Shown here piece after piece: positions 11,480-24,180 of a DNA stretch of 64,000 nucleotides (position 1 is its first letter; every line of letters begins with the position of its first letter). This stretch comes from Augochlora pura (taxonomy: Eukaryota > Arthropoda > Insecta > Hymenoptera > Halictidae), in NCBI RefSeq assembly GCF_028453695.1, contig NC_135781.1, positions 28,023,640-28,087,639 on the forward strand, read 5' to 3'. The position numbers and the translations under genes are program-made. Below the pieces are notes generated by a model. The model saw nothing but the letters and a program-made list of their open reading frames with translations. It did not search any database and was not told the origin of the DNA.

Positions 11480-11485
<6 letters not shown>

Positions 11486-12173
11486 GGACGGAACGGAACA
11501 ACGTGGCAGCGTATCGTGAAAGCGTACCGCGCCTCGTCGATGCGTCGGTCGCTCCATCAAAGTCACCCGTTCAAGGCCGGTCGGGGACACCAGTCGTTTT
11601 CGTCGCCAGCCGATCGTCTCTGGTCGCGCGATCAATCCGAGGCTCCTTGCCCCCCTCGGCTCTCGCCCCCTGCGAATCTTAAGGGCAGAGACCTTGTCGC
11701 GACGGAATCTCGGGCCGCGCGCGATCGCTCGGAACGCGAAGTCCGTTAATGGTCCGCGGGGTGGTTGATTCTCGTGGAGCCCAGCTTATTTTCTGGATCC
11801 GGGAACCAAGGTCTCCCGCGGGTAAGTCGATCTGGACGGAAGCTCGAGCCGCGCGGCTCTCCCGAGTATCGCCGAGTCGCTCTGCCGCGATTCTCACGAG
11901 ATCTCGCATACATCTCGACATCTCGCCTCGCGATATATTACTCCGTGGCAATGTAGACATTTGTATATAGCTTATCAGAGGGGACTGAGGTCTCTCTCGA
12001 AAATGGCTGCAATTCCAGGGGCGTACCGAGCGTTCCACCAACGTTTAGTTCCGCGATCTTCCGGCGTCGGTAGGTACGCCGGTCGTATACATGCATACAG
12101 AGACCGGGTCCAAACCTAATATCGTGTTTTGACCTCTCCCTCCCTGGTTGGCTCCCTCGCTCATCCTCCTCCA

Positions 12174-12175
12174 TC

Positions 12176-12219
<44 letters not shown>
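12174..12219. repeat. (CT)n microsatellite
   Basis: CT run of about 46 bp with TTT interruptions at each end. Confidence 0.9.
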
Positions 12220-13520
12220 GGTTCGCTGGCTGTGTAGCTCTCTCTAACCGTTCCACCGGCGTACCCACACCCTCTCCAATTCCCTGTACGCCACCCTCGA
12301 CGTAATCGCCGTCCTCGATCACTCGTCTCTCCTGTCTCTGTCTCGCTTTTGTGCTTGCACAGGACGACACCCATCGGCAGTCATCGACACACAAGTCCGA
12401 TGTTTACTGGCTGCGGTGGTGCGTACCGTACACATTCGCGTATGCAGAGGCACAAAGTGTTAAAAAGCTCGTGTAACCGCAATGCGGATATCTCGTGTAT
12501 CTATCGTCGCGCGTATACGAATAGCGACGGGGTTCTGGTTCTCGCTGATTCAATAGTCGTCGGTTGTTTTCTTCCAATCGACGCGGCGTTCGCTTGGTCT
12601 CGCCCCGTCTCGTCTCGCCGCCACGTCGAGAGAGCGGTGAACCCGTCGCTCCGCCGTTTTCGAGCCGCCGACGTTTCCGGGAGAGAAACAGAGAGCTACG
12701 GAACATTTTCTGCCACGGGACGAGAGGAACCCTGGAAAACCGCCCACGCTCGGAGAAGTTTCAACTTTCGTGTTTATAGCCCCTGGAATATGTTCGAGGG
12801 AGGCATCGCAGTTGCAGGACCCGAGAGAGGGAGAGAGAGAGAGGCGGGGAGGGGTTAAATCTTTCGAAAGTATCGCGAACGGAACGTACGAGCGACGGGG
12901 AATCAATCCGCGCGACGAACGCTCGTTGCCGTACGAAAACGCGAGAACGCGTTTCACGGTTTCGCGCGCTACACGCGGGGGATCCGGTGTCTTTCAATTC
13001 GTCGGAAATCGAGCTGTCAGCCTGATAATGCGCATATTTTTCCTGGAGCACCGTGATCGCGGATCTCTCTCGTTCATTTTCTCCCTTTCGACCGATTCCG
13101 CGCGTACCCGTTTGCCTTTCATAATCGTCGCGCGACAACGGGAGCCGCGAAAAATGGTCGCCTGATTGGGACGGAGAGAATTTCAATTGGGATTCCAGCC
13201 CCGGCAACAAAGACGATTATCGCGAGGGGGACTGGGTCGAGGTCGAGGACGGGAACGGGGAACGACAACGACGATTCCGCTGCCGGCGTCTTTGCTCGTA
13301 AATAACATTTGCCTCCTCGCGTAAGAACGAAGTTACGACCGTGGAACTTTGCATAAAGAGAAAGGAGGACGTCCGGCGGGCCGACTGCCGACTGTCGACA
13401 GTCGGCTGCCAGGGGGGTGGATGAGTAGCGGAACGGAAAGAAAGCTAGGAGAAGAAACGACGAGCAAAAAAGTGCATCGGTGGCACGGCTCGCGCACAAA
13501 CGACGATTCACAAAGCCTCG

Positions 13521-13558
13521 GAGAGAGAGAGTGAGAGAGAGAGTGAGAGAGAGAGAGA
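13521..13558. repeat. (GA)n microsatellite
   Basis: GA run of about 38 bp with GTGA interruptions. Confidence 0.9.
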
Positions 13559-14408
13559 CCTGTGTACGGAGATCGAGAGGAGCACGTACGCCCGGATGGC
13601 TGCCCTCGAACGAAAGACTCGCGTTACTCGTTGAACCGTTTAACTCGTCCGCGAATGCGTGGAGGGAAGGGGTTCACAGAACGAGGGAATCGACGCGCGG
13701 ACGATTCCGGATTCGCGCGGTTACCCGGAGGTAACGCCGGGGGGATTCTTTCGCGCGCGAGAACGCGATGTTTACAGTGCGTGCGGCAGCTCGATCGCCG
13801 ATTCGCCGGGGTCCCGGTGGATACTGGAATCGCAGGGAAACGAGAGAATGGCAGAAGGAGCCGCCCTCGAAGCCGCGGCGGAGGGATCGAAATGCATGCT
13901 ACGTAGGCGCGACACGAGCTGAAACGAAAAGTCACGGTGCCGGTAACAGGATTTATCGCGTTCGTAGATCGTGCATCACGATATCGGTGAATTTACAGCT
14001 CGTTCCCGAGCTCCGGCTAAAAATCGATGAGAAGCTCTGCTCGAGAATATTGGACGAGACTCACGGCTCCGTGGCGCGTGGGTAGCGTGCCTCGCTCGCT
14101 CGCGAGGACCGACATCTTTGTCGGCCGACGACACGTTTGGCGACTGATTTACCAAACGCGGAAAAATTTGGCACGAACGTGTCGGGCTTCGAGAGGAGCA
14201 TCACCCGGCGTGGTCTCGCGAATAGTCGTACTAAACACGGAGGACCAGGTTCTGCGAGAATTTCTGGTAAGCCGGTTCTTTCGTGCGACGAGAGAAAAAA
14301 AAGAAAGAAAGAGAATTGAGACTGAAAGGAGGACGATAGTGAGACGCGCGGATTAGGGGAGGAGAACGCGGAGGAACGAGGAAAAATGGGCAGGAAAGTG
14401 AGACGGCG

Positions 14409-14467
14409 GATACTGGGATACTGGGATACTGGATAGCGAGTAGTGGGTAGTGGGTAGTGGGTAGTGG
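14409..14467. repeat. Tandem GGGATACT and GTAGTGG units
   Basis: Three to four copies of GGATACTG are followed by four copies of GTAGTGG. Both are short G-containing tandem motifs and lie next to a second unrelated tandem region at 14568. Confidence 0.8.
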
Positions 14468-14567
14468 AAAAAGAGGAAGAGGGCGGAGCGGCGAATAGGT
14501 TTCGAGCATTCACGCACACGAGGAGGGTGGGTAGTGCGCCGGATTCGTCGATATTTCGGTTTTCCCC

Positions 14568-14614
14568 ATTCCGGAATCCGGATTCCGGATTCCGAACTCG
14601 GGGTTCCGGATTCC
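14568..14614. repeat. GGATTCC tandem with an internal heat-shock-element-like palindrome
   Basis: Repeated TTCCGGA/GGATTCC units: the motif ATTCCGGAAT matches an inverted nTTCnnGAAn pair, and more TTCCGGATTCC copies follow. Resemblance to heat-shock-factor sites is by motif only and may be coincidental within a tandem repeat. Confidence 0.55.
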
Positions 14615-15901
14615 CCCTTCGTCCTTTGGAATAGCTGAGCGGGCCGCGTCGCTGTACTTTCGGACGCGGCTTAATCACCGTGAAGGCTTCCCTACCGTGC
14701 TCCCAGCCAACGGGAAAGGATCCGGTCTTTATCTCGAACGGCACACGTTGCGTCGCCGCCAGGATTATTCTGCATCCATTCAGTCGGTTCGTTAATTTCA
14801 CCCATAGAATTACGGTAGCTCGGCTTCCGAACGCGATATCGAGCCCGAAAGTGTTCGGTTTTCTCCTCTCCCCCTCTCTTTTTCCCTTCTCGTCTCCTTT
14901 CTTCTCTCCTCTACTCTTCCCTTTTCACTCCCCCCCGCCCTGAATCGATGCACGCCTTCGGCTAATACGGTATCGGCGATTCAGTTTGCTCAACACCGCC
15001 ACGGTGTTTTGCGTTCCAAAAAGTTCCATAATACATGCCGCCGCGTTTTCGTCCGCCCGATTCATCGCGGTGGCTATCTTCCCGCGGCGATAACGCGATC
15101 GACTGTTAACGCCGCGGCAGTCTCCGGTCTGGCCTCTTCGGGCAGGACACGTATCTCGCATTGAATCTTCCATAAAACGCTTGTGCAGGTTGCGCGAGAG
15201 AACGGCCGCGCTTGTCTCTATGCACGTATCGTCTGGGCGACGAATTTCCGTACTGGGAATTACGTATGGGTTGACCCACATGCGCGCGTGGTACTTTGAA
15301 CTCTGCCGTCGGCACGGCCCCGCACAAACGCGTTACCCATAATCGTAAAATTCTGACCAACCGATTACCGTTATCGCTTTATCATGCGCCCACAAAGGGA
15401 TGGGTCGCGAGCCAATCAATTTTCTTTCACACCGACCTTGGTCCAGAGGAATCCTTGGCTTTTCGACCGATTAATCCTTAAGCGTTCTCTCCGTGCATTA
15501 TGCAAAGAGAGAGGGAGAGAGAAGCGATGTACTTGCGCGCTCGTGGCCCGTGGGACAGCCATAAACGCAGGGGTCGTTTGGCACTCTGGGAGCTCGATCA
15601 ATTTTTCGGGGCGAAACTGCGACTGTTTGCGTTGCGCAAGGTGTGTCGCTCCTCGCGTTCGCGGCATCCTTTTTTCGCGGCCGAAAGCTCTGTTTATCGC
15701 TCCGCTAAGCCGCGCGCTGCCCTGGGTTCAGTGGCACGCTGCATCTTTACCTCGAAGTGTACGTCGAGGCCCATTCACCCCGATGTTTTTCTCTCCTTGT
15801 GCACGTAGATGTAATATATTCAGCTCTTCCGACCGCGTGCTCCTTTGCGCGAATGCTCCCTGTAATTATCTCTTGCCTTTTGCGCGAAACCCCTGGAGAG
15901 A

Positions 15902-15940
15902 AAGAGAGAGACCGAGAGAGAGAGAGAGAGAGAGAGAGAG
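15902..15940. repeat. (GA)n microsatellite
   Basis: GA run of about 39 bp with one ACC interruption. Confidence 0.9.
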
Positions 15941-16290
15941 GGATGGGGGCGGGCGGAAGATAGCGAATCTGCGCGCGGTAGCTTAGACGTGTGTTGGTTC
16001 ACATCTGTGCGAGGGTGCGGGTGCGTGCTTCTAACGGTGTATTTATCGTTTCCGGATACAAGCAGCCCGGAATCTCGCACTAGTTTCCATTTCCGCCTAT
16101 GCTTCTTCCTTCCAGGTTGCTGATTTCCATTCGCCGCTCGATACACTTTCTTTGCACTTAACCGATTTGTTGGAGTCTTCTCCTCGGTGATTCGTGGTAT
16201 CGTATCTCTGTCTGCCGCAACAATCCATCCCCACCCGGTTTCCTCGGTCAATCTCTTCGAAACCAGCGAGTGAAAAACTCACGATGTTTT

Positions 16291-16868
16291 CCTTCTTCTC
16301 GATACCTCGTTTATTCGTTTATTTATTTTTTATTTGCGAATCACAGAAACCCATTAGTTAAGGAGTACATATTACGGTATAAACTCTATATTACAGACTA
16401 AAACCCTTTCAGTGTCGGATAACGATATGTCGTTGTTAACTACGCTTGAGAAATTGTTATTTACTGAATATTTTTAATAAAGAGCGATTTTATTTCCTTT
16501 TCCATCTTTCTTCTTGAATCTCTCAATTATCAGGTTTTACAAAATTGATATAACTTCTTTTTCGAACTTTATCAAGGTACATCAAACAGATGTGATATAT
16601 TTCGCTCGGGTATACACGATTCTCTTTATAGACGCGAACAGGGTCTCGCATACACTTAACAGCAAAATGAAAGCGTCGCTAATTTTTTTGCTGAAATATT
16701 GTCAATCTTTGAACAACTATAATTCCGTCGAAAGTCAGCATAAAATGACGATACTTCTAAGATTGAAAGTCGGAATCTTTACTTTACGATACCATATTTT
16801 AAGTATTAATATTATGCATCCCTATGACTAGCACCCTAAATTTGAAGATATGTTCGCGATAGCGAAAT
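16291..16868. other. AT-rich island flanking the MITE
   Basis: AT-rich DNA beginning abruptly after GC-rich sequence; no gene. The frame at 16514-16831 (+) is open but has no recognisable domain and is surrounded by AT-rich non-coding DNA, so it is not called. Confidence 0.5.
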
Positions 16869-17116
16869 TTAACCTTTTAGATACGGCAGGATTTTGCGCA
16901 AATAAAGCTTTTCGTAACTAAATTACGATTTTCTCTTAATATATATTTTTTCCGGATATCTATATACAGTACTAATAACATATATTCTTTTCTTAATATA
17001 TTGTATATACACACTTTCACTTTAATTGTTTGCTTTAATAAATAATAAAACAATTGAGTAAAGCACGAGCCATTCGCGAAAGCCTATATAGTGGCGCGTA
17101 GTATCTAAAAGGTTAA
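16869..17116. mobile_element. piggyBac-type MITE candidate (TTAA-flanked)
   Basis: A 248-bp block starts TTAACCTTTTAGATAC (16869-16884) and ends with its exact reverse complement GTATCTAAAAGGTTAA (17101-17116). Removing the TTAA at each end leaves 12-bp perfect terminal inverted repeats CCTTTTAGATAC. Insertion at TTAA with duplication of it, and inverted repeats starting with CC, are hallmarks of the piggyBac superfamily. The inside is AT-rich and has no transposase frame, so it would be a non-autonomous element. Subterminal similarity is weak (AAGCTTTTCG against AGGCTTTCGCG on the opposite strand). Confidence 0.65.
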
Positions 17117-19662
17117 CGTTCCCTATGGTGTTGGAAAAAACTTTTCGAACACGCTGTAAACGGTATCGAAAACTTCGAACCTTTCCCTTTAATTTGAGGA
17201 TAGAATTAAATCGCTACGATTTCATCTCGCGAAGTTACAGCACTTAAAATATTACACCTCCTGGAACCTTATTCAGCCGGGGATGACGTGTCCTACGAGA
17301 AAAGGGAATCGTCCTATCGTTAGCTTCGCCGGCTCTACCGGGGGGGAGGGGGCGAGGTTAATGCGGATACACTTTGGAATTTATTTGGCGAAGGGGACGC
17401 GCGGATTCGACGGAGTGCCAAGGGGATCGCGCCGAGACGCTCGCGAAAAATTTCTCGATCCGCGGTAAGAAGATTTGTACGAATAAGTTTCACCGGGAAG
17501 GGATCGCGATCTCGGAGGTCGACGCGGTTTATACGCGATGTAAATCCGCGCGCTCCAAGCGTCACCGCGGAAACTCGACACTTTTCGCTTCGATTTAATT
17601 GCTTGCAGCGCAGCAGAGGGATACTCCTTTCGAGCCCCGCAAGTCCGAGAGGGGTCCCGTGGCATCGATCTCGCTCGGGTTCGGTCAATTTAGGTTAAAT
17701 ACCGAGGCAACGGTCGACAGCAGGGGTCAGGTCAGAAGTTGCAGGCGTAGGGTGCAACAATTTTTCCTGCACGCTTGAATGGAACGAAGTCCCTCGTGCT
17801 TTACAGAGTGAAACACGAGAGCCGACGGTGCCTACCTTGTCGACGCGGACGAAGGATTTCATCGGCCACCTTCTGTGCACGAAGCGCGACGAACTTCTAC
17901 CTTCGCCTCTGCCTCCGTCTCGGCTTGCTTCACCGCTACACCGCACCGCGTGCATATTTTTGCTCGCGGATGCATAGCTAACGAAGGAGGAGCGTTCGCG
18001 CGAAACAAATTCTGTCTACTCGAACGTAACACGCTTTTCTCGAGCGGCCGACCTCCGCGAGGAGCTGCCGGAAAATAATTTGCCGGAAGCACGTTTCGCG
18101 AATTGGCCTCGCGCCATCGACAATCGCGTGTAACCGGTGTGTTTGTTTCGTCTTCTGGCTGTGCGAGCGCGCGGGCGCGCGCGCGCGATTTCTCCGTGAT
18201 CTAGCCCTCCAACGCGCCCGAATTCGGTTGACTTCGGCGCGTTTGCATAGGACGTAATCGCATAACTTGGCTCGTTTTATGCGATAAGGGTAGCGTCGTT
18301 TGCCCGCCCGATTGATCGATGCTCTATCCGTGTTTTTCCAGCGTTTTGCGGGCCCGCCCGTTGCCATCTCGTTGTTTACAAATCGATGGGAGAGTTTGAA
18401 CAGGCATCTGGGAAACTGTAGGAGACGTCTCGCACAAATCTCCATCGCGTTTCGACGCACCGAAGAGTGCTAATAAATTCCTATGTTTATGACCGATTCT
18501 TGGCTGGCACTGGACGGTCTGGACTCGTTTCGATTTTGCTCTCGTTACGTTCGAAGATACGCGACTCTCGAACCTGGACCCATCGGAGCGTCACGATGGA
18601 TTTCTGTCGGCGCGAGGAAACATTGGAAAGCACTTTTCTAAAATATGGAACGGTGGCCGCGATGCAGTTATCTCGGTATTAAGCGTTAAGCGGCCAGAGT
18701 GTTTTACCTCGTAATATCGTAAACGGCACGCGTGAAATCCGCGGCATAACTAACGGCGAATCGATCGAGGCTCGCCGGCTGTGAGTCCAATATAGTCAAT
18801 TAAGAGGGTAAAAATTACTCGAATTTTCAGCGACCCCGACACCATTTAGCAGGCGGCACGCGGTTCGCGGCCGGCGACTCGCGCCGAGCGGAGCCGAGCT
18901 GCCGGCCGCGTATCATTCATCTCGTTTCCGTATCGAACGAAAAATTAACGCCGTGTAATTAACCCTTCCATCGTGCGCGGCCCGATATGCCGGACACGTT
19001 TAATTTCACTAATTATACGTGACCGGTTGGGATTAGCCGGCTGTCAGAGCCAACAGCCATGTCATTACGCGATATCGTTCGGAACTAAAAGGATTAAAAT
19101 CGCACTACAGAGGAAAAAGATAGACATCGAGCGTGGAAAATACGGGGCGAGCCGCGGCACGGGATGAAGCGGCAGTGCACCGATGCACCGGCGAACTGTG
19201 CCGTTCGCTAAAGATATTGAAAAGGCTCGAAAGAGTTAAGCAGCGAGCAAAAATCAGACAGAAGAGTCGATGCATCCGGTACGGCGTGTATTAAATGAGG
19301 GCGCGGTACACGGGTCCGTTACTCGAGTGCATCGTGCATCGTGCAGATGCAGGGCTGCACATCGTGCCGCAACAAGGTGGCCTCTTCTTCTCTCTTTCGT
19401 CACCGCCTTTTTTCGCTCATCCCCCCTCTCTCTCTCTCTTTCTTTTTCTTTTTCTTTCCCTGTGTCTCGTCGTTGCATTTACAAGAGAGCCGCTCGTATT
19501 TCTATCGTAGATGCTCGCTGAAAACCCAAACGCCTCCGCCTCTGCCTCTCCCTCCCCGCTTGCCCCTTCGTTTTTCCCCTTTGCTCCCCGCTCCCTTCCT
19601 TCCGACGAGACACGAGCCACGGAACGATACCGAAAACATCGCCGATACGCCGAGGCTTTCCA

Positions 19663-19686
19663 GATTAGAATTTTTAAATATTCAAC
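19663..19686. repeat. 24-bp AT-rich word, copy 1
   Basis: GATTAG followed by AATTTTTAAATATTCAAC; one mismatch to the copy at 20443-20466, exactly 780 bp away. It stands out as an AT block in GC-rich flanks. Confidence 0.75.
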
Positions 19687-19723
19687 AATGCATCGTCCGT
19701 GTCGAAGATACGAGCCGCGTGTG

Positions 19724-19724
<1 letters not shown>

Positions 19725-19756
<32 letters not shown>
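19725..19756. repeat. (CT)n microsatellite
   Basis: Uninterrupted CT run of about 30 bp. Confidence 0.9.
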
Positions 19757-19759
<3 letters not shown>

Positions 19760-20442
19760 CTCTCTCACCTTTCGTTCCGTTCGAATCCAGCGTCGGTCTT
19801 GGCGCGCGCGTGTGAATGCATGGTGCAGTGCACGTGATCGATATGGGTCGCGTCCCCACCCCCCGTATTCTAATATCGAAACGATCATCGCCGTTAAATT
19901 ACATTTTATACAGCGTTTCGTGATAAATTAGATTTCGCGCGTGCCCGCGCAACAACGCACCGATCTACATTCTTCCGCGATGAATTTTTCGGATCGCGTA
20001 CCGCTTTTATGGCTGAGCCGGGAAATTGAAGAACGATGGAAAAGACGAACCCGTATGCACCACTGCCTCGGAATCGGATCCGAGTGTCGCGGAAATCGGG
20101 TAATCGCACCGGGTCTCTGCTCTCGCGACGATGATGGCTGGCTCGGTATCGATCGACCGATCGTTACTCCAACGTGACTCGAGAAGGAAATCAATTTCCA
20201 GCTTGAAATTCGTCCCCCGTTCGTCCACGGTCCACAACGAAGACACGATCTACGCGTATACTTCATTCGTACGTCGAAACGATCTACGACGACGATTCCG
20301 TGGACCGCGATCTCGCGACGTTTCCGCAGTTCATCGTTAGCCAACGTTTCACGAAATTCTCATTCACGGGGCGTCCGATTTTTGACATCGAACATATCCG
20401 GCCGCGAGGCAGCGCGGCGCCAACTTTCCCCACGCCTCGGCG

Positions 20443-20466
20443 GATTACAATTTTTAAATATTCAAC
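20443..20466. repeat. 24-bp AT-rich word, copy 2
   Basis: GATTAC followed by AATTTTTAAATATTCAAC; partner of the copy at 19663-19686. The sequences immediately 5' of both copies also share ACGCC followed by a G/C-rich word, but alignment beyond that is poor. Confidence 0.75.
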
Positions 20467-23400
20467 GTCCTTCCGTCTTCGCGAGGAAATATGGGAACGG
20501 CCCGCGTCAGTCGCATCCCCGATATCATGATATATCGAACCGATCCACGATCTTAAACTGCGTTTCGCACGGAACCCGGCACATAAATTCCGTTTTATCG
20601 CGGTTTTTCCTTCCCGCGGCGAGAATCCGCGATCACGATTTGTCCGCGTCTCGACGAAAACCCTCGTCTTTGCTTCGATACGATAATGGGATCGGTTAAA
20701 TATCTTAATTCGTTGCGGTCGTCGCGCGAGATCCGTGAAACGTCTCTGACCCGATTTTTTGTAGAACTGTGTGTTATTACGAGTAGATTGCGGAGTAGCA
20801 GTGTTTATGGCCGGTCCAGATTTTTAAACGCGATAAAAACGATCAGTTAACGAGGTATAATAGAATTATTCTTCGCTTTTTGCGACGCGCGGTCTTTCAG
20901 CCGGCGATGGAGGGTAGCTTTCTCCGATTCTAATTTTTGTGAAACGATGCATGAAAATGGGAATCTGCATAAAGATCTGCCGTTTGCTCGCGAGATACTC
21001 TGTAACTGGGTTTCTCGCGAGAATGTTGGGTGAACGAAAATTACTCGAGTATCCTGGTATCTCATGAAATAGTCAGCTACCCGCTACCAGCTATTATCGC
21101 TTCGACTGCCACGTCACAGCCGTAATAACTTCATAAAATTAAAGTGCTTTATTTCAATGAAATTTCGTCGCATTGCCCGGACTACATTTCCAAATATTCT
21201 GACGGCAGAATAATAATAATTGCAGATGCAATATTTATCGAGCCTGAGATTTTTATGGAATTTAAAAAAATATCCGAACGACGTTTCTCAATGTTTTAAA
21301 GGGCCGGATTTAAGATTTTTTCATGTTTACGTTCTTTAAAAAACTTTATTTAAAAGACAGCTGACCAGTTCTGCTTTATCTCAAGTACAGGGATACCAAA
21401 TACGCGGGGAAAGGTGTACCATCCAGTTTTTTGATAGTTGCGCGGCTCTCTGGCACGGATATATCCGTGGAATACGAAATCGCGCGTAACTGTAACACAA
21501 GATACGACGGTGTCGTTTCCGAAAATCTATATTTCACGTCGAACTGAAATTGCAGAACCGATCGGTCGTTATACTTGGAGACAGTCCACCGTTTTCCTCG
21601 TTGATTCTTCGACGGACGGAGAAGTTTTGACGGCGCGGAGCGGCGCGGCGCGACGCGACGGGACGGGACGGGACGGTGGGTGCCAAGTAACTTTATTGAA
21701 AAGTATCTAGGTAAGTCCCGAGGAACAAAGGTAGTGCTTCTCGCGCGGTTCTTCTTCTCCGGTTCGCGGCGTTTTCTTCCCTCTTCCTCGAGGTTTGATT
21801 CTCCTCTCGCCCGCCCGTTTGCTCGGTTGCTCGTTTGCTCGCTCGGTCGCCAGCTCGCCCGTTCGCCGGCCCTGCTCTGGAACGGAATATTGCCTTTTCG
21901 TCGTCGTGCAAGCAAAATCCTTTCCTCCCGCTCGAACACTCGCTGGAAATTGACTCTGCTTATATCGGCTTACCGGCGGCTTTGCAGCCTCTTGGCCCGC
22001 CCGCGTTTCCTTTCTCCTCTCTTCGTCATCGTCTTCATCGCCGTCCTCTTTCCCTTTCTCTCCCGTTTTGCCATCCCCGTCGCCATCGACTTGCGCGATT
22101 CTTTCGTCGACCGCGCCTATCGTCTACCGCCTACCGTCTGTCGCCAGTTCTGGGCCCCTTTGTGACGACGTTCTGCTGTCTTCTGGAAACGCTGTCTGCG
22201 CGACCACGAACATGGAACATCGCGCACGGAACACGGAACACCCCGAACGCCGAGCCTGCGGAATCAATTTCCTTCCGATTCCAGGCTTCTTCCTGCCCAG
22301 GCAATTTTATTTCACGTCCGAATGAATAATTTATGCTCCCGAAATTTCTCTGCCGCGTCGCCTTCCCGCTGCATGTCCTCGGCCGCTTCTATTCCGGTCG
22401 ATTCGTTACATTAATGTTCCGTTTGGGGCTGTCCGACTATACTTAGCGGTTCGAATGTCATGAAAACATATTAACTGTTTAAGCTGGGCGCCGGATATAC
22501 CCTACCTCGATGTCCCGTTTTGGGTCACGAGTTCGTCGGGGCAGGCTATCGCCACGGCAACAAGAGGTATCTGGCCTCTGTTCCCTGAGAACGAAAGGAA
22601 TACGATAACCGGCGGTTATCGAATCCTTTACGTTCGACAGCTAAACACTTTCCTTCTCGTATCGGCTATTCGAAAAGCCACCCAAGGAGAAAGCATTATC
22701 GTTGCCACTCGATGGGAACAACCTGTCGGCCCACGAGAAATTCGATCGATCGGCCCACCCGAAAACATTTTCCCATATTTTCTAATTACGGTGGCGCTCG
22801 CTGTTTGAGCAACGCGGACACGCGGACGAGCAAAGAGCAAGTAAATAAGTCCGTGTTGGGTCTCCGCGACGCTAATCCAGCTGCGCGCGGGAAGAACAAA
22901 GGAGGAGAATGAGATGGAGAGACGGAGAGGAAACGTACATCAGCTTTATGTCTTTGAGCGTACGAGTGGCGACACGGGCTCGCATGGAATGCACGCGTGT
23001 TCTTCTATAATGACTTGCGCCAGCCTCGGTATATCTTCTTTACGAGTGTTCGTGCGTGACTTATCTCCCCGGCTGTAATTTACGCTGCGTTGATGCGAAA
23101 TTAGGAGCGCAAAGATACTAATTGTAGCTCCTAATTACTATGCGCACGGTCCCCGTTATTGCCGGCATATTTCATCGTAATACCTGCTCCGCGTCGCTTC
23201 AGAAGTGTCGCGATCGATGGGACGGTGATCACAGGCGAATCGTCGGAACCGATCCGCATCGGTCGTCGCGCAGAGATTCTACGGGAAATCTTGCATCCCG
23301 AACGTCCGTGGTCCGTGTCTCTCTGTGTTTACCATTGCGGTCGCGTCGGCATCTGCGTATTCGTAGGCGCATGTGCTGCTCGATGACTCACGGTCCCACG

Positions 23401-24180
23401 CGCGCGCGCGCGCACACACAAACAACCGCGCCACACACTTTTCTTACTTACCCTCCGGCAATGTTCCCCGCGCCCTTTTTCCAAGCGATGACTCGATGCT
23501 GGCCTGGCATTAACGTTCCTTCCGCAGCCATTCTCGTGTCCAAAGTTCTGTTTTCGTTAGCTACGCGCCCGTAAGTTTCCCACTCCCGTGTCGACGTCCG
23601 CGCACAGGACGCGCGAAGAGACGCGGGCGTGGATGCTTTCGACTCTCCTATTTCAGCCCGGGATTTCTGGCAGGGGGTTCCCGTAAGAACGCGGCGCAAA
23701 CTCGGCCCGTTCGATGCCCCCGCGTGCCGTTTTACGGCGCATCGGGATTTTCTTCGCGAGCCTTTTTCTTTCTTTTTTTTTCGCCTGGCGCCGAGAGCCG
23801 CGCACCCTGTTAATTCGAGCGAAGTGCTCCGAAGGTTCGTAAATAGCCGTAGAAACACAGCGGATGCGTGGGAGCGAGGCGGAGGTAGCGAGAACAACGG
23901 CGTGGGCGAGACTCTCTCTCTCTCCGTTAACTTCTCATACGTTTAAGAAAGTTTCGTACTAATTTCGCCCGCTTCCACCAACGGCAACGTCGGGACGCGC
24001 GGAGCGTTGTTCCTGACACGGAGCGAGTAGCCTGCCACGAAATTTCGTTCGAATAAACTGCGAAAAACGCGGTCCAGACGCGCCGTCGCTCTCCTATTTT
24101 CTTTTTCCACCCTGTTAACGATTTAAGACGCATAATTATCCGCCGGATAACGCTGTTTCGTGTATTCCGCGCACTCTAGA

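Larger units (their letters stand above)
10331..16290. other. GC/CpG-rich intergenic DNA with clustered microsatellites
   Basis: No supported gene. Contents: a G-rich block at 10662-10760; a (CG)n run at 10951-10977; GA arrays at 11445-11479, 13521-13558 and 15902-15940; a CT array at 12174-12219; and a compound tandem region at 14409-14614. Open frames exceeding 200 codons occur but on both strands at once and without family resemblance. Confidence 0.5.
17117..24180. other. GC/CpG-rich intergenic DNA
   Basis: No supported gene. Holds (CG)n at 18163-18188 and 23399-23420, CT arrays at 19425-19460 and 19725-19756, a duplicated 24-bp AT-rich word at 19663 and 20443, a moderately AT-rich patch at about 21121-21380, and a GACGG/GGGAC short tandem around 21640-21676. 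Confidence 0.5.

Noticed and set aside
19775..19800. tRNA-like T-arm CGTTCGAATCC
   Set aside because: The word matches a TΨC arm, but upstream sequence is a CT microsatellite with no acceptor, D or anticodon arms.
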